Notes: generated by a model not told the origin, from the sequence alone. A stretch of 64,000 bases of DNA from Dama dama (GCF_033118175.1 NC_083685.1:118800501-118864500); one strand, 5' to 3'; counted from the stretch's first letter, positions 35,811 through 48,189 are shown. Made by a program: numbers and translations.

Positions 35811-36016
35811 AAAGTGTTAGCTGCTTAGTCGTGTCCGACTCTTTGCAACCCCTTGGACTGTAGCCCACCAGGCTCCTAGGTCCATGGAATTCTCCAGGTA
35901 AGAATATGGGAGTGGATAGCCATTCCCTTCTCCAGGGGACTTTCCCAACCCAGGGATTGAACCTGGGTCTCCGGCATTGCAGACAGATTCTTTACCACTG
36001 AGCCACCAGGGAAGCC
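35811..36016 (-). mobile_element. Bov-tA SINE
   Basis: Perfect 14-bp TSD CTCCACACATCAGA (35797-35810, 36017-36030). It inserted at the upstream edge of the L2 that follows. Confidence 0.94.
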
Positions 36017-36030
36017 CTCCACACATCAGA

Positions 36031-37140
36031 GACAGAAATCAAATCATGTCACTCCCCTGTTTATAACTCTCAGTGGCTCCCTCAGTAAGAAGGCAACATC
36101 CCAAACTCCTGGCCAGGCCCCCAAAGCCCTCTATGGTCTGCCCTCTGCCTCGGTCTGCTCCATCTCCTCGGAGAACCAGGTTCTGTTCTGAGCCCCAAAG
36201 CACTGCCACCTGTGGTCTTGGCCCCTCTGCCCCATGCTGACAACACCCACACCCAGTCTGTGCTGTTCTTCTGCTGGCCATCAGACTCCTCTTTGGGTGC
36301 ATCTTCTCCCGCAGCTAGGTGGTCCCACTGCCCAGGGCTGGCCGGCCCTCTGATGATGCATCTGCCTGCAAGCTTGGTGGCTCATAGCAGCCACCACACT
36401 CTCCCAGGTGGCGTCACCCACGTGTCCAGACCTGCTTCCGCAGCTGCAGCTAAGTCCTGTGCCTTCCCTATTGCACACTTGTCATTCTGTCTCCTCTCTA
36501 GATCTGGCTTCCGTTGGTCTGGCTCAAGCAAGGAGGAGACAGGAAGACTATAAAAAGCAGGAGAGGGAGAACCATTTAGTGCAGAAGCAACTGGCTCTTT
36601 TGCCAAATATCTGCGAGGCTTCTTCCCGTGATTCATGCAGGTCTCTGCTCAGATGTCATCTCATCAAAGGCCTTCCCCATCACTTTTCCCATCGCCACGC
36701 CCTGCTCCTTTATCCTGCCTTTTTAAAGTCTCTACCTGACATTATATTTGTATGTTTATACATTATCACCCAAAGAGCCGACTCATTGGAAAAGGCCCTG
36801 ATGCCGGGAAAGATTGAAGGCAAAAGGAGAAGAGGGTGGCAGAGGATGAGATGGTTGTTTAGATAGCGTCACCGATTCAATGGACATGAATCAGAGCAAA
36901 CTCCAGGAGATCGTGGAAGACAGAGGAGCCTGGTGTGCTGTAGTCCACGGGGGTCGCAAAAAGTTGGACACGACTTAGCAACTGAACAATAGCAACATTA
37001 TTATCTGGGTCCTCCCATGCAGAAGGCAGGAAGTTTCTAGTGGTGCCAGGCATTCCGTGACTTGTGGTTGCACATCCCTAGTGCCCAGAGCACTATCTGG
37101 CACAAAATAACTACTCAGTAAACAGTGGTAAGCTAAATGA
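36031..37140 (+). mobile_element. LINE L2, split by a BovB tail
   Basis: Long forward L2 3' part: AAATCATGTCACTCCCCTGT, CAAAGCCCTCTATGGTCTGC, GGCCTTCCCCATCACTTTTC and, beyond the BovB piece, the terminal AGTGCCCAGAGCACTATCTG and AACTACTCAGTAAACAGTGG. It is ancient, with no open frame. The 113- and 152-residue plus-strand frames over it are chance. Confidence 0.75.
36767..36994 (+). mobile_element. BovB 3' end inserted in L2
   Basis: About 215 bp of the BovB 3' end, from CAAAGAGCCGACTCATTGGA to ACACGACTTAGCAACTGAAC, between ACATTAT direct repeats (36760-36766, 36995-37001). Confidence 0.88.
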
Positions 37141-38214
37141 GAACAATAGTACCATAGGGCTGAAATCCATAGGATACACTGTAACTGCTGACCTTTACAA
37201 CAGATCTCTCAAGCAATCAAGGCAGAAAAGTATTTTTTTTTTCCCCTTCGGATTAAATGAGATGTTCCGGAAGTCTTTAACAAAGTTTCTAGAACATAGC
37301 AAGCCCAGCAAAATGTTAGCTATTATGATAGAAAATATTCTAGAAAAATGTACATGATTTTGTTAAACCTTCCTTATCAGGCACACCCAGCTTGTTTCCT
37401 GAGAGTTTCAGACAGCTAGAACTTTCCTGGAGGGTTAATCCATTGGGGAAATACAGGGGTGTGGTTGGTACCACCAGAAACTGAAAATATCTGAGCCAAA
37501 CAGAGGACATTTTAAATATAGGTGTTGTTGATGAAATAAACATACAGCCCATTGTCCAAAAAAAGTCACCACTTTAAAAGATAAATGAAGAAAAGCTTTC
37601 ACACTGATTCACGTGGAGCCTTTGAAGACATAAAATGTGTGGAAATGTGTGAATTATGCATTTCTCGGGATATATGCTTTTAAGATTAGTAAGGGACAAA
37701 TCTACATTAGTATTCAAGGCCACAGAAACCAGTCTGTTTTACAAATTACCATGTAATTAAACAGAAGGCTCACAAGATCTATTTTAAGCACATCCTTCCC
37801 TTAGTCTTAGTATTCCGCTCACCATCTAAGTCCCTCCAGCCAAAACCACAACTTAAAAACTGCAAGCTCACGGCACTGTCAAGGAATATTTTCTAACTGT
37901 CCCCTAAAACTGCCAGACGAGTCATGTTCCTGTCATGAATAACGGTATCAAGAGGTTGACAGGAGGTTAAAAGATGGGAAAAAATATAGTAAGAAGGGTA
38001 AAGTTTGAGGGTGAGACAAGACAGGAAACGTAAAAAAAAAAAAAAAAAAAGTGTTGTTTATATTAATGATAGTTAAAGGGGCAGTTCATCATAAAGTAGA
38101 AACATCTAATGAACGTCTTTAAACCTTCCAAGTTTTTTCACAGTACAGAGCAGCAGAAAGAGTTAATGGTCCTGAGATGTTACCATTTATAAACTCCCCT
38201 GCATCTGAAATGGT
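37141..38214. other. Unique sequence
   Basis: No gene recognised. Poly(T) near 37231 and an A18 run at about 38033-38050. Confidence 0.4.
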
Positions 38215-38350
38215 CTTAAACTCTATATAAATCATATCTTTACACCTGTGAAAGGTACTTCTTTTACAGGTGAGCAGAAATGGGGTTCAGATCAGAAAAG
38301 TTAAGTGATTTGCTCCCAAGTAGTGGGGATGCAGAGCTGCAACTGTGTTT
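38215..38350 (-). mobile_element. MIR
   Basis: Reverse MIR core: TTTTACAGGTGAGCAGAAAT, AGTTAAGTGATTTGCTCCCA and GTAGTGGGGATGCAGAGCTG. Confidence 0.75.
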
Positions 38351-39299
38351 GTTCCAAAGTGGGACTCTTTTGGCTGCACTGATAATAATTTCTCAATGAT
38401 TCCCAAGTGCTCTTGCGTCACCAAGTTTGCACAGGTTCAATGCCAAACGGAAAAAAACAAAGCCAGTGTAGTCTGTTCTCATAGGGCTAAATTTACTCAC
38501 TGTTTAAATCCTGAACTCGTTTCATGTTCAAACATACTTCCATAAAATAAAGGACATTTCAACATGAAAATTTCCCCCAATCATAAAAAACAAATTTTAA
38601 CATGAAAAATTAACGAAAAGAATAGCAGAAGTTTTTAAAATAGCCTTACTCTGCAACATAAAAAGTTGATCCTGCATCAAGTGCCAAAATTTCTTTTGAA
38701 ATTTTACTGACCCATGAAATAAAAGACTGGCACTATTGCACAATAGTCAGTATTTTTCATTTTACCCATCAGGGGTTTATGAGGTCATTTTAGTTGGTCA
38801 ATACCTGCACTCTTTCTGTGTCAATAAAATAGAATAAAAAATTGAAAACACCAGGAAATAAGGACAGGTAGCACAAAGGTTAATGAATGCTTCATGAAAT
38901 GCTTGTTTTAATTGTGTACATAAATGCATATTTGTACTGAGTCAGGATGTAAGTTTTACTTCTTACTGGGGGTCCCAGTCAAAAAAACTTTGAAAGCCTC
39001 TGTACTGTTTTTCTTAGAGTAATGCATATTCTTTATTGAACATTTGTAAAACAGAAAAATTGTATAAGAAGAAAGTTTAAAATCATCTATAATTCCATCA
39101 CTCACAAATGACTATAATTATTCATAGCTTTATCTCCTAAGCATGTTTGTTTTTTTTTAAAGCATGTTTTTATATTACCCAAACACTAGCTGGACACACA
39201 AACACTAACTACTCCTGAGTCCTCTAACATGGCACCATGATTTAAATAGAAGCCTGATCCTCGGTGGCTTTGTGCCACAAATGAGGCAGAACACACTTT
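38351..39299. other. AT-rich sequence, possible old L1 near 38990-39230
   Basis: ATTCTTTATTGAACATTTGT and ATTCCATCACTCACAAATGA recall an old antisense L1 but I cannot confirm it. Nothing else recognised. Confidence 0.35.
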
Positions 39300-39421
39300 T
39301 TGTTTTCATTTTGGCTGCAACATGTGACTTGTGGGATCTTAAGTTCCCCAACCAGGGATAGAACTAGGGCCCATGGGAGTGAAAGCAGCCAGTCCTAACC
39401 ACTGGAGCACCAGGGAATTCT
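39300..39421 (-). mobile_element. CHR-type SINE
   Basis: Antisense copy: TTTTGGCTGCAACATGTGAC, CCCCAACCAGGGATAGAACT, CCTAACCACTGGAGCACCAG. Confidence 0.88.
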
Positions 39422-39574
39422 GGGGAGAGGGGAAATACTCCTAAACAAGATGAACTAGTGGATTTTGGATGCTGAGGCTGAGGCATCTATCAGTCTCTGT
39501 GATTACATCAATTGATAAGAGGGAATTGATTTCTATCTACCTGCTCACAGAAGGAATGCAATCTTCTACCCTAA

Positions 39575-39741
39575 GTGAAAGTCACTCAGTCGTGTCTGAC
39601 TCTGCGACCCCATGGACTTTCCAGGCCAGAATACTGGAGTGGGTAGCCGTTCCCTTCTCCAGGGGATCTTCCGGACCCAAGAATCGAACCGGGGTCTCCC
39701 ACATTGCAGGCGGATTCTTTACCAACTGAGCTATCAGGGGT
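39575..39741 (-). mobile_element. Bov-tA SINE with an internal deletion
   Basis: Lacks the segment between CCATGGACT and TTCCAGGCC (about 40 bp of the Bov-A body). A 15-bp TSD AATCTTCYACCYTAA (39560-39574, 39742-39756) has two mismatches. Confidence 0.9.
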
Positions 39742-39756
39742 AATCTTCCACCTTAA

Positions 39757-40529
39757 AAGTCAGCATTTGACTCCACCATGAACATTTTCAACAAGGATTC
39801 GATCAAAGCACATTATATATTTGCTTGGAATTTTGCTTCCAAGTGTTAAATATGGTATATTTTTAGCCTTGGGAGTGATGGAATTTGTGTTAACAGGTCG
39901 TGGTGAGAATAATCAGTTCACAGCCAAGCTCCGGGTGCAGCCAGTGTTCACGTGCAATAGAGGATGACTTTGAAAATCCGGCAAACCTGGCTCACACGCT
40001 CTTGTGAGAGCAATCGGAGGTTTTAATAGTGAGAGACTATAAATTGTGGGAAAGCAGTAATGCAGCCAGGATCTCACAGTGCCACAAAGCCTTAGGTATT
40101 AACGTGAACTATGACCAGAAGAATTTCTCCCGGTGGGAATCGAGACTAGGAGAGTGGTCTGGTATGGCACCTCCAGAGTGGACCCCATGCTTGCATTTGC
40201 TACAAAGAAGAGACACCTGGAACAGGGTGCTGAAAACGTCCCTGGCAAGTAAAAGTGAACTTCACCATGAATAGGAATTCCAACATCATCAATCAATTTG
40301 TTTCCTATCAAACATGGGTGTCCTTACCAAGTAATGAAAATGAGGAATCCAATTTTGAGGCAATAAATGTGGAATGTTTAAATAAAAACTTAAGTACGTT
40401 GTAAGAAAACATTGTGATACATCAATAAGGAAACTCTAGACACAAATTTATATTCAAATGAATTTTTTACTCCAAAGTGTAATTTTCACACTCACAAGGT
40501 TACAGGAAGTTTATGATGATCTATGAAGA
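39757..40529. other. Unique sequence
   Basis: No gene or repeat recognised. Confidence 0.4.
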
Positions 40530-40745
40530 TGTTAGCGAACCAGGGGTGGCAGGCCAATGGCCTATTTGGTAAATAAAGTTTTGTTAAAACACAGTCACAC
40601 TCATCCCTCTCACCTACTGTTTATGGCTACTTTTGAGCTCTGACAGCAGCATTGAAGGATTGTGCCAGAGACCTCGTGGCCTGCAAAGTAAAAAAAAAAG
40701 AAAAAGCTATTCGCTGGCCCTTTAAGAAGAAGTTTGCCTAATGTC
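40530..40745 (+). mobile_element. hAT-like DNA transposon (same family as 19309)
   Basis: GTTAGCGAACCAGGGGTGGC, AATAAAGTTTTGTTAAAACA, TTTATGGCTACTTTTGAGCT and GGCCCTTTAAGAAGAAGTTT follow the full order of the short element, so both ends are nearly present. Confidence 0.6.
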
Positions 40746-41840
40746 AGAAATTCTGGTGAAGCAATGCAGGTTTTGAATAAGCTGTGGCCAGTTGTGAGGG
40801 CCTGATCCTCCTGCACAATGAACTAGTGATCCTTCTTTCTCTCCAGAGGTCATTTATTAAAGGGCATATAAATAGCTGTAAAACCTAACAGGAACACCAG
40901 TGGGGTTTGGATTGGTGTTAAAACCAATTTCAGAGAAGTGTGACTTTCAGGGTTGCAAGGAACCTACTCAAAACCTCTTCTGTGAAACTGATCCGGATGT
41001 TTCAGCCGAGTCCAAATAAGGACCAAGACACTCAAGAAGGAACATTACGACTCTCTGCATGTGAGACTCCGACAACATCTTCCTTCCAGGCTGGAGGATA
41101 CCAATCTGGAGCCTCCTTTTGAAGGCACTATGAAAACATTCTTCGTTTCTTTAACAACTTTCTTTCACTTGTCAACTTAACCCCAGAACCACGTAACCCT
41201 ATAAGTTGAAAGTACTAGTGACCATATTTCACCAGCTCTCTACATCAAACCCACATGCTCACCTTTAGAAAAGAAAGCCGTGCCCACTGATTGGGGTCAG
41301 GGTGCTCCAGGGGAATATTACCTCCCCCAGGCAAAGCCCTACAAGATGATGGAGAGCATTTCCGCAATCCATCATGATTCTTCAATCTGTCAGAAGAAAG
41401 ACCTTTATTCAACTTGTATTGCTTGATTTGAAAGCCAAACTCAAAATCCCAATGCCATCCTGACAATATTTCTATTAAATAAAATCCTCCCATGTTGTTG
41501 GGAGCTTTTAAATCAATCTGCCACAAAAAGCTTCTGAACAAGTTAATAACGCAGACACTGACTCACACTCTCCAGCAGGCACTCCTCCACGAAGAATCAA
41601 TGGACTTTGTTCAATCTATCAAAACAGCTAGCAGTTGAGCAGTAAAACAATTAAAATGCAGCTCTTCTTTGTATTCTTTCTCATTTAAAAAAAAAAAAAA
41701 AGGCAAGGATGCTGAAGTCTTGGGAGCAAAGACGGAGCTGCTGAGTTCAAATCAGAGCTTCACTCCTTAGAGCAGAGCTCACATTTACTAAGTGATCAGG
41801 ACACAGAAGCCATTGAGGCACGTCCACACGACCACTCTTT
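40746..41840. other. Unique sequence
   Basis: No gene recognised. An A15 run lies at about 41687-41701, with a possible diverged MIR at 41710-41790. Confidence 0.35.
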
Positions 41841-41850
41841 CTCAGTCCAC

Positions 41851-42059
41851 TTTTTTATTTATATTTATTTATTTGTGTTTATTATGGAAGCAGAGTTGAT
41901 TTACAATGTTCAGGTGTTAAATTCAGGTGCACATAAAAGTGATTTCTTTATATATATATATATATGCATATGTATATATATATTCTTTTATACATATGTA
42001 TTTTTTCAGATTTTTTTTCCATTACAGGTTATTACAAGATAATGAATACAGTTCCTTGT
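41851..42059 (-). mobile_element. L1 3' end with a TA repeat
   Basis: Antisense L1 3' UTR (GATTTACAATGTTCAGGTGT, ATTACAGGTTATTACAAGAT, CAGTTCCTTGTC). TSD CTCAGYCCAC (41841-41850, 42060-42069). A (TA)n microsatellite at about 41949-41983 grew inside it. Confidence 0.8.
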
Positions 42060-42074
42060 CTCAGCCCACCTTTT

Positions 42075-42240
42075 TGAAATTTCTTTTTAATTTTTAAAAA
42101 ATTTTATTGAAGTATAGTCGATTTACAATGTTGTGTTAGTTTCAAGTGTACAGTGAAGTGAATCAGTTATACATGGAACTACTCTTTCTAAGATTATTTT
42201 CTCATATAAGTCATTAAAGAGCATCAAGTAAAGTTTCCTG
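42075..42240 (-). mobile_element. Second L1 3' end, adjacent insertion
   Basis: Antisense: TTTATTGAAGTATAGTCGAT, ACAATGTTGTGTTAGTTTCA, then TTTCTCATATAAGTCATTAA. GCCCACCT is repeated at 42064-42071 and 42242-42249, so this is a separate event beside the first. Confidence 0.75.
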
Positions 42241-42241
42241 T

Positions 42242-42360
42242 GCCCACCTGTAAAGATGAGCACATTGAAGCTCAGAGGGTTGAAGTGACTTGTCCAAGGT
42301 CAAGCACCTAGTAAGAAGTGGCAGCACTGGGATCTAAACTCAGTCTATCTCTGAAGCCTT
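42242..42360 (-). mobile_element. MIR
   Basis: Reverse MIR: TGTAAAGATGAGCACATTGA, AGTGACTTGTCCAAGGTCAA and GCACTGGGATCTAAACTCAG. It was the target of the neighbouring L1 and CHR insertions. Confidence 0.8.
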
Positions 42361-42366
42361 ATTTGT

Positions 42367-42497
42367 TGTTTTGTTTGTTTTGGCCTCACCACACGGAGTG
42401 GAGTGCAGGCTCTCAGTTCCCCAACCAGGGACAGAACCCTCACTCTCTCTACTGGAAGTGTAGATGCTTAACCATTGGACCTCCAGAGAAATCCCCT
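42367..42497 (-). mobile_element. CHR-type SINE
   Basis: Antisense: TTGGCCTCACCACACGGAGT, CCCAACCAGGGACAGAACCC, CTTAACCATTGGACCTCCAG. CCTTATTT is repeated at both ends. Confidence 0.87.
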
Positions 42498-42989
42498 TAT
42501 TTTGTTTTGTTTTCTCCTTCCAACTCTATGTAATGGTAGCTGGACAATGTCAAAGGTCTATGAGCTCCTCTCTTCCCAGGACAGGCCAGGGGACATGCTG
42601 TTTTGTTTTTTTCTCTGCCTCTCCTTTAAGTCTTTCGAAGCATATATCGGTACAGCCTTTCTTCAGATGATTTGCTTTAAGCCTTCTTCATTACATTCAC
42701 AAGTGAGTCATACTTCCTGCAAGTTACACCAGCTCACCTTTCTGGGTTCCAAGCGTTCACAGATATTAAGCTCATCTCTCATACTGTGAATCTTAACTTC
42801 AATTTGAGGTCATTTCCTGTTGGCCTCGTGTATCATCGATATGTGGAATTCTCCACTCAATATTATCTCTGGAAGGTCTCTAATTGCCTTGGCCCTCTAG
42901 ACTATGATTCCCATCAAGGAAGGATTTGCTGGCTCACTCACCTCTGTACTTCCAGACCTTGATAAATACTGACTAGATCAATGGACAGT

Positions 42990-43075
42990 GTAACTTTGCC
43001 ACATTTCAAGGCAGTAGGGAAACTAAGGCACAGGAAGATTAAGATAGCTTCTCTAAGGTCACAAAAAGAGTGGTA
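42990..43075 (-). mobile_element. MIR fragment
   Basis: GTAGGGAAACTAAGGCACAG and AGCTTCTCTAAGGTCACAAA are the reverse MIR core. Confidence 0.65.
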
Positions 43076-43079
43076 CTTC

Positions 43080-43621
43080 ACATAAGGCGATTTAAGAACC
43101 GCCATAACCTGGATGAGGTGTCATCTGTTAGAGCAAGCTGGTTTTTCCCCTAACATCATACTACACACTACACAAAGAGGTTAGGAATAACATAAACGGA
43201 TTTTGAAAGCTACCATCCTCTTTTCCCAAGTCTTTGGCACCAAGATAAAAAGGCTTTCGATCTTATATACAGGCTGTATGTGTGAATACATCCAACACAG
43301 GGTGAAAAACTAACAGTTCTTTTGCCACCTGCCAAGTCTTCACCAGTGCCATGAAGAAGAAAGCCCACGTTCAGCCTGCCTGGAAGAGAAGAAGCCAAGG
43401 AGGGGTGTGCAGAGGTCTCCCAAAATGCCGTCTTCCCCTTTGTACCCAGAAAGACCTTAAAAGAGCCCCAGCCAAAGAGACTGGAGCTGAGTATGTTCTA
43501 GTTAACATCATGGATAATGCATTATTCATGGATGATAAAATTCTAATCATTGGGATAAGAATGGGCACCCACATGAGGCATTTCTGATCTTCCTTCAGCT
43601 ACATACAGGCTATATAAGTGA
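43080..43621. other. Unique sequence
   Basis: No gene or repeat recognised. Confidence 0.4.
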
Positions 43622-43634
43622 AGGATTACTGATT

Positions 43635-43742
43635 TTTTTTCCCCGCAGGCATGTGTGATCCTAGTTCCCCCACCAGGGATTGAACACATACCCCCTGCAT
43701 TGGAAGCAGAGTCTTAACCACTGGACTAACAGGGAAGCCCCG
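43635..43742 (-). mobile_element. CHR-type SINE
   Basis: Antisense short CHR. TSD AGGAYTACTGATT (about 43622-43634 and 43743-43755, one mismatch). Confidence 0.9.
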
Positions 43743-43756
43743 AGGACTACTGATTT

Positions 43757-44704
43757 GATTAGAAGAAATATTGGAAAATGTGTCTGAATATTAAGGCACT
43801 AAGTGCTTCTCTGGGGAGAAAATATATTAAATGTTAGGAAATGTGATGGAAATAAAAATACAAGTAGAAAATTGAACGGATTCATGTCGTGGGTCTCCAA
43901 GAATGTAGAAATCTGGCTACACATTGAGATTTTTTTTGCTCCGTTGCTTCTGGCTGCATTCAGAGGCATGCTGACAGGCCATGACTTAATAATTCCTGAG
44001 AATTTTCCTTTGAAGGTTTTCAAATCACATTTAATACAAAGCATGCCATTAAAAAAGACTCACTGATCACTGATCAATAAAATATATTCCTTTCCACGGA
44101 CTGCCTTTTTATAGCTCCAATGTGAAAAGCATTGCTTTCCTGCTACCCCCTTGGGGATCAAAGGCAGACTGATGTCAAGCGCTCAGAGCACAAAGGGAAA
44201 AAAGGCCTCTGATAACTTGGTGCTTTATATACAGCCAGAGGTGGATCATTCTGGTATAAAAGGATTTTTTTTTTCTTTAATGAGTCCATTGACTCTGTAA
44301 TGGAGGAAAAAATAGGGTCTTCCCTTTCTCAGAATTCTCCTGATCCCATATTTAAGGTCAAAACTAGAAAGTATCCCAAATAAGGATGAAAGACTGGTTT
44401 CACTCTTAGCTCTAAAGCATGTACTGAATCGACAAAACTTGAGACAAGGACGCAGAGAAGGATCCGCGAGTCTGGCACGGCAACTTGAGATGATGTTTGC
44501 TGGATATAAATCTGTCTTTCCTAGGAAATACACCCTATCTATGCTCTAAGAATTAGGAAACTTCTAGAATCTGTGCCAGTGAAGCAGAGCTGACTGACCA
44601 AGTTGGAGAAGTGTCTACCTCTCCACAACATGTAGCTATCTTCTCCCTCACCCTTTGCACCTGCTGCCTGTCTTTTCCCACCGCCTGTTGCCATCTTTCT
44701 TTTT
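43757..44704. other. Unique sequence
   Basis: No gene or repeat recognised. Confidence 0.4.
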
Positions 44705-44888
44705 AAAAAATATTTATTTATTTTTATTTGTTTATTTGGCTACATCAGATCTTAGTTGTGGCAAGTGGAATCTTCAGCTGTGCACACAAACTCTCAGTTA
44801 TGGCATGCAGGGTTTACTTCCCTGACCAGGGATCGAACCCAGGCGCCCTGCATTGGGAGCATGGAGGCTAAGCCACCCAGGAAGACCC
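44705..44888 (-). mobile_element. CHR-type SINE, TTTATTT-tailed form
   Basis: Antisense copy with a (TTTA)n tail, GGCTACATCAGATCTTAGTT, CCTGACCAGGGATCGAACCC and a GGAAG head remnant. Related copies with the same tail style lie at 48521 and 55014. Confidence 0.83.
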
Positions 44889-45535
44889 TGACAACTTTCT
44901 TGCTTCCACCTTTTTCCTCTCCTTTTCTCCTTCTTCCTCAAAGCAAGGTTTTATTCGTGGTTACAAGCCACAGTAAAGTCTCTGCTTAAATTTACTGACT
45001 TATCAATCTAGTGTTAATCTGGGCAAAGAGGGTGCTGTCCTCTGCTCCTTACCGATCAGCTGGCATGAAAAGAACAGGTTACTCAGTAATGCCAAGCTAG
45101 ACCCAAGCAGCACGAAGTTCTCATAGGCTGATGACCTCCGAACGCAACCCAGGGCATCAGTCATGCCTGTTTTCTCTGGTCAAAGGCATTCATTTTCATC
45201 ATGCTTATATTAAGCAGAGTCCTGAAAATGACTGCCATCCCTGCTTGCTGATATCTTTCACTTTTGCTTCCTCCTCCTCCAGAAAGACTGTTTCACGGAA
45301 TATGCAGAAATCTGCCTACCTAGCCAAAGAATGAAAAATGTGATGCTCTTGTGATAGGAACTTTTTTCATGAAACACTGAAATCCCATTTCCCTGCATTG
45401 TCATTTCTAGGTCATTACTTACTAGGCAAAGTTAGAATATTCCATTTAAATGTAAAATTGTCTTCTCCTAGGAACAGCAGAGCAGTGCTGCCATAAACAA
45501 ACCAATTGAACAAGTTAGAAATTTAGTCTCTAATA
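44889..45535. other. Unique sequence
   Basis: No gene or repeat recognised. Confidence 0.4.
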
Positions 45536-45549
45536 AAAATAGGTATGGG

Positions 45550-45721
45550 CTTCCCTTGGTGGCTCAGACAGTAAAGAATCTGCCTGCAATGCTGGAGACC
45601 TGGGTTCGATCCCTGAGTTGGGAAGATTCCCTAGAGAAGGGAATGGCTACCCACTCCAATATTCTTGCCTGGAGAATTCCATGGACAGAGGAGCCTGATG
45701 GGCTACAGTCCATGAGGGTGC
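45550..45721 (+). mobile_element. Bov-tA SINE lacking its last bases
   Basis: Perfect 14-bp TSD AAAATAGGTATGGG (45536-45549, 45722-45735). The copy ends at CCATGAGGGTGC, without the usual GAGTCGGACACGACTGAGCG tail. Confidence 0.93.
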
Positions 45722-46027
45722 AAAATAGGTATGGGGGGCTTTAGAATAGTCTACAACAAGGTAATAAACAGATCTTAATCTACTACCCAATCATCCCCTG
45801 ATAATGAGGTTATGTGCTTGGTAGCCTTAAGATTCAAATCATCTCTTGGTGAGATTTATCACACGCACTTCCCAAGGGAAGAATACCCTAATATGTTGCC
45901 TCTTTCCATTGACCAAGCTGTTGGAACCTCCATACCTACAGGAAACCAGAAAGAACTTTTCACAGTACCGACTACAAAAGTATGCTCTCAGCAGGACAGT
46001 TGATGAGAAGTTATTTTGTGTACAAAT

Positions 46028-46344
46028 GGGCTTCCCTGGTGGTCCAGTGGTTAAGAATCCACCCTGAAATGCAGGGGACACAGGTTCAATCCCTGGTCCA
46101 GGAAGATCTCACATGCTGCAGAGCAACTAAGTCTGTGACCACAACTACTGAGCCAGGGCTTTAGAGCCAGTGAGTTGAAACTCCTGAGCCCGTGTGCCAC
46201 AACTACTGAAGGCTGAGTGCCCTAAGAGCTCCTGCTCTGCAACAAGAGAAGCCACCTCAGTGAGAAGCCTGCGCACGGCAACTGGAGAAAGCTCACGCAG
46301 CAATGAAGACCCCGCACAGCCATAAATAATTAAAATTTTAAAAG
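46028..46344 (+). mobile_element. CHR-type SINE, long form
   Basis: About 315 bp from GGGCTTCCCTGGTGGTCCAG through GCAACAAGAGAAGCCACCTC and GCAGCAATGAAGACCCCGCA to an A/T-rich tail. It is the best-preserved long copy here. Confidence 0.92.
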
Positions 46345-46384
46345 AGTGTGGTGCAGCAAAAACTGAACTTTCCACATATTCATG

Positions 46385-46580
46385 CTCATGTTAGTCGCTC
46401 AGTCATGTCTGACTCTTTGTAACCCCCTGGACTGTAGCCCACAAGGCTCCTCTGTCCATGGAATTCTCCAAGGCAAGGATGCTGGAGTGGGTAGCCATGC
46501 CTTTCTCCAGGGGATTTTCCCGATTCAGGGATCAAACCCAGGTGTCCTGCATTGCAGGCAGATTCTTCACTATCTAAGCC
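46385..46580 (-). mobile_element. Bov-tA SINE
   Basis: Antisense. The tRNA-like 5' end is truncated after the GGCTTAGATAG equivalent. The plus-strand frame over it is SINE translation only. Confidence 0.9.
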
Positions 46581-47658
46581 ATTTTCAAATATGGTAGGAC
46601 CCTATCCAGTTATATTAGCATCCCTGTACTGAGAGGCAAGGGGCTGAAGAATCTAGGCAGAAATATACTGTATCTCGCCCAACTCCCCATGACTGTTTTG
46701 TTTTCCCTAGGTTTAAGTTATCTATAGCTGCAACCATAGGTTCTTAATCTGACAGTGACTGAAATTATACAAAATTTCATTGTAAATAAAATAGCATTCA
46801 TAAGAACAATGAAAAGGGGTCACACTTACACAAGAAAAGGACAAAGCATTATTTGGAAAGTTAAATGAGTGTTTTAGTTAGTACCTGTGTTCCTAAGAGT
46901 CCAGTCACTGTCATGCTATTTTACATATTAAACATACATGACACTGATATTGGTATGCCTTCAATTCTGCAATCATTCTTCAACACACAAATGAGAGCAA
47001 AGAATAGCAGTACATTTTTACACATAAGTATAAAAAACATTCAGGCTTGTTTTTCAGGCAAGAGTGATTTTTAAAAGTCAGTGTTTTCCTTCCAAAAGAC
47101 GTGACTATTGCGTATTTATCCTATCTAAGTTGGGACTTTATCATTTTCAACCAAAGTTCCTGGCAAATCATTCAGAAGAAAGAAGAGGACAACATGATCT
47201 TCAAAAAATGTTATAAGTCTTCAAAGAGAATAAAGTTTGAATGAGTTTCTGGGTTTGAAAAGATGTAACATTTTAGATTTCATTTATTAAGGGCCTTGTG
47301 AGGCCATTACATAACCATGTTCATAGAACTGTAATAGCCAACATTTCATTAGCTCTGATTTTTCAAGAGAGCCAAGGCAATAAAAAGAAGAGATATTAAA
47401 AGTTAGCTACATAGTCATTGGGGGACCATAATTAGTTTGATTTGGTCAAAGGATAGGACAGGGGCAGAAGATGAGGATGGGAGAAGTCTGCCCTGGAGGA
47501 CTTTAAATGTCATGCAAAAAGGCTTAAACTCACTGTAAAAAAGGGTGTGTTGACCATAGGGATTTGAAGAATGAGACGTGAGTCTTGGTATTAAGAAACT
47601 TCATGTCTAATGGAAGTGACACCCAGAGAGGTTCCTGAGCTAAAGAAAAGCAAGAGAT
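46581..47658. other. Unique sequence; ancient-repeat-like at 47290-47640
   Basis: GGGCCTTGTGAGGCCATTAC and GACTTTAAATGTCATGCAAA recall the unnamed repeat at 21740. The rest is unassigned. Confidence 0.35.
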
Positions 47659-47778
47659 GGAAATCCCCTGGTGGTCCAGGGGTTAAGACTCCGTGCTTCC
47701 AATACAAGGCCTGCAGGTGCAATCCCTGGTCAGGGAATTAAGATTCCCACGTTCCCAGCAGCCAAAAGAAAAAAGGAA
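47659..47778 (+). mobile_element. CHR-type SINE
   Basis: GGAAATCCCCTGGTGGTCCA to CAGCAGCCAAAAGAAAAAAG, short form. Confidence 0.9.
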
Positions 47779-48189
47779 ACAGAAAGGTAGAAGAGAAAGG
47801 AATTATGGCTGAGGAGACAGGAAACCTCTGAGAATGTGGCATCCCATCTGACCCCTGAGGGGAAGGTAAAATTTTGGTAGCAGTGGATGGCAACAAAAGA
47901 GCATAGTAGATGGGGAGGCCGGGCAAAGACTGGGAGTCAGAAACACATAGAGGAGAGCTAGAAAACGATGAGAATTTCAGTTTGGCTGTACATGAAGATG
48001 CCCCGGAAGCACCCTCCAGAAAGAGGTTCCCCTCTGCCGGCGGTTCTCTATTGCACAGCATTCCTCGTGACCTGTCTTTATTCCTAGCCATTTGTGTTTC
48101 TTTTCTGTGGTTTGCTCTCTCTAACTCCAGGCCAGGGAGTGGTAAAGAACAAGATAGCAAATATTTTAGCATGCAGACGCTGTCATGAC

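Noticed and set aside
36408..36866. 152-codon plus-strand open frame
   Set aside because: Fuses L2 sequence to an inserted BovB tail.
45550..45650. tRNA-like A and B boxes in SINE heads
   Set aside because: They belong to tRNA-derived SINEs. No clover-leaf tRNA gene is supported anywhere in the window.
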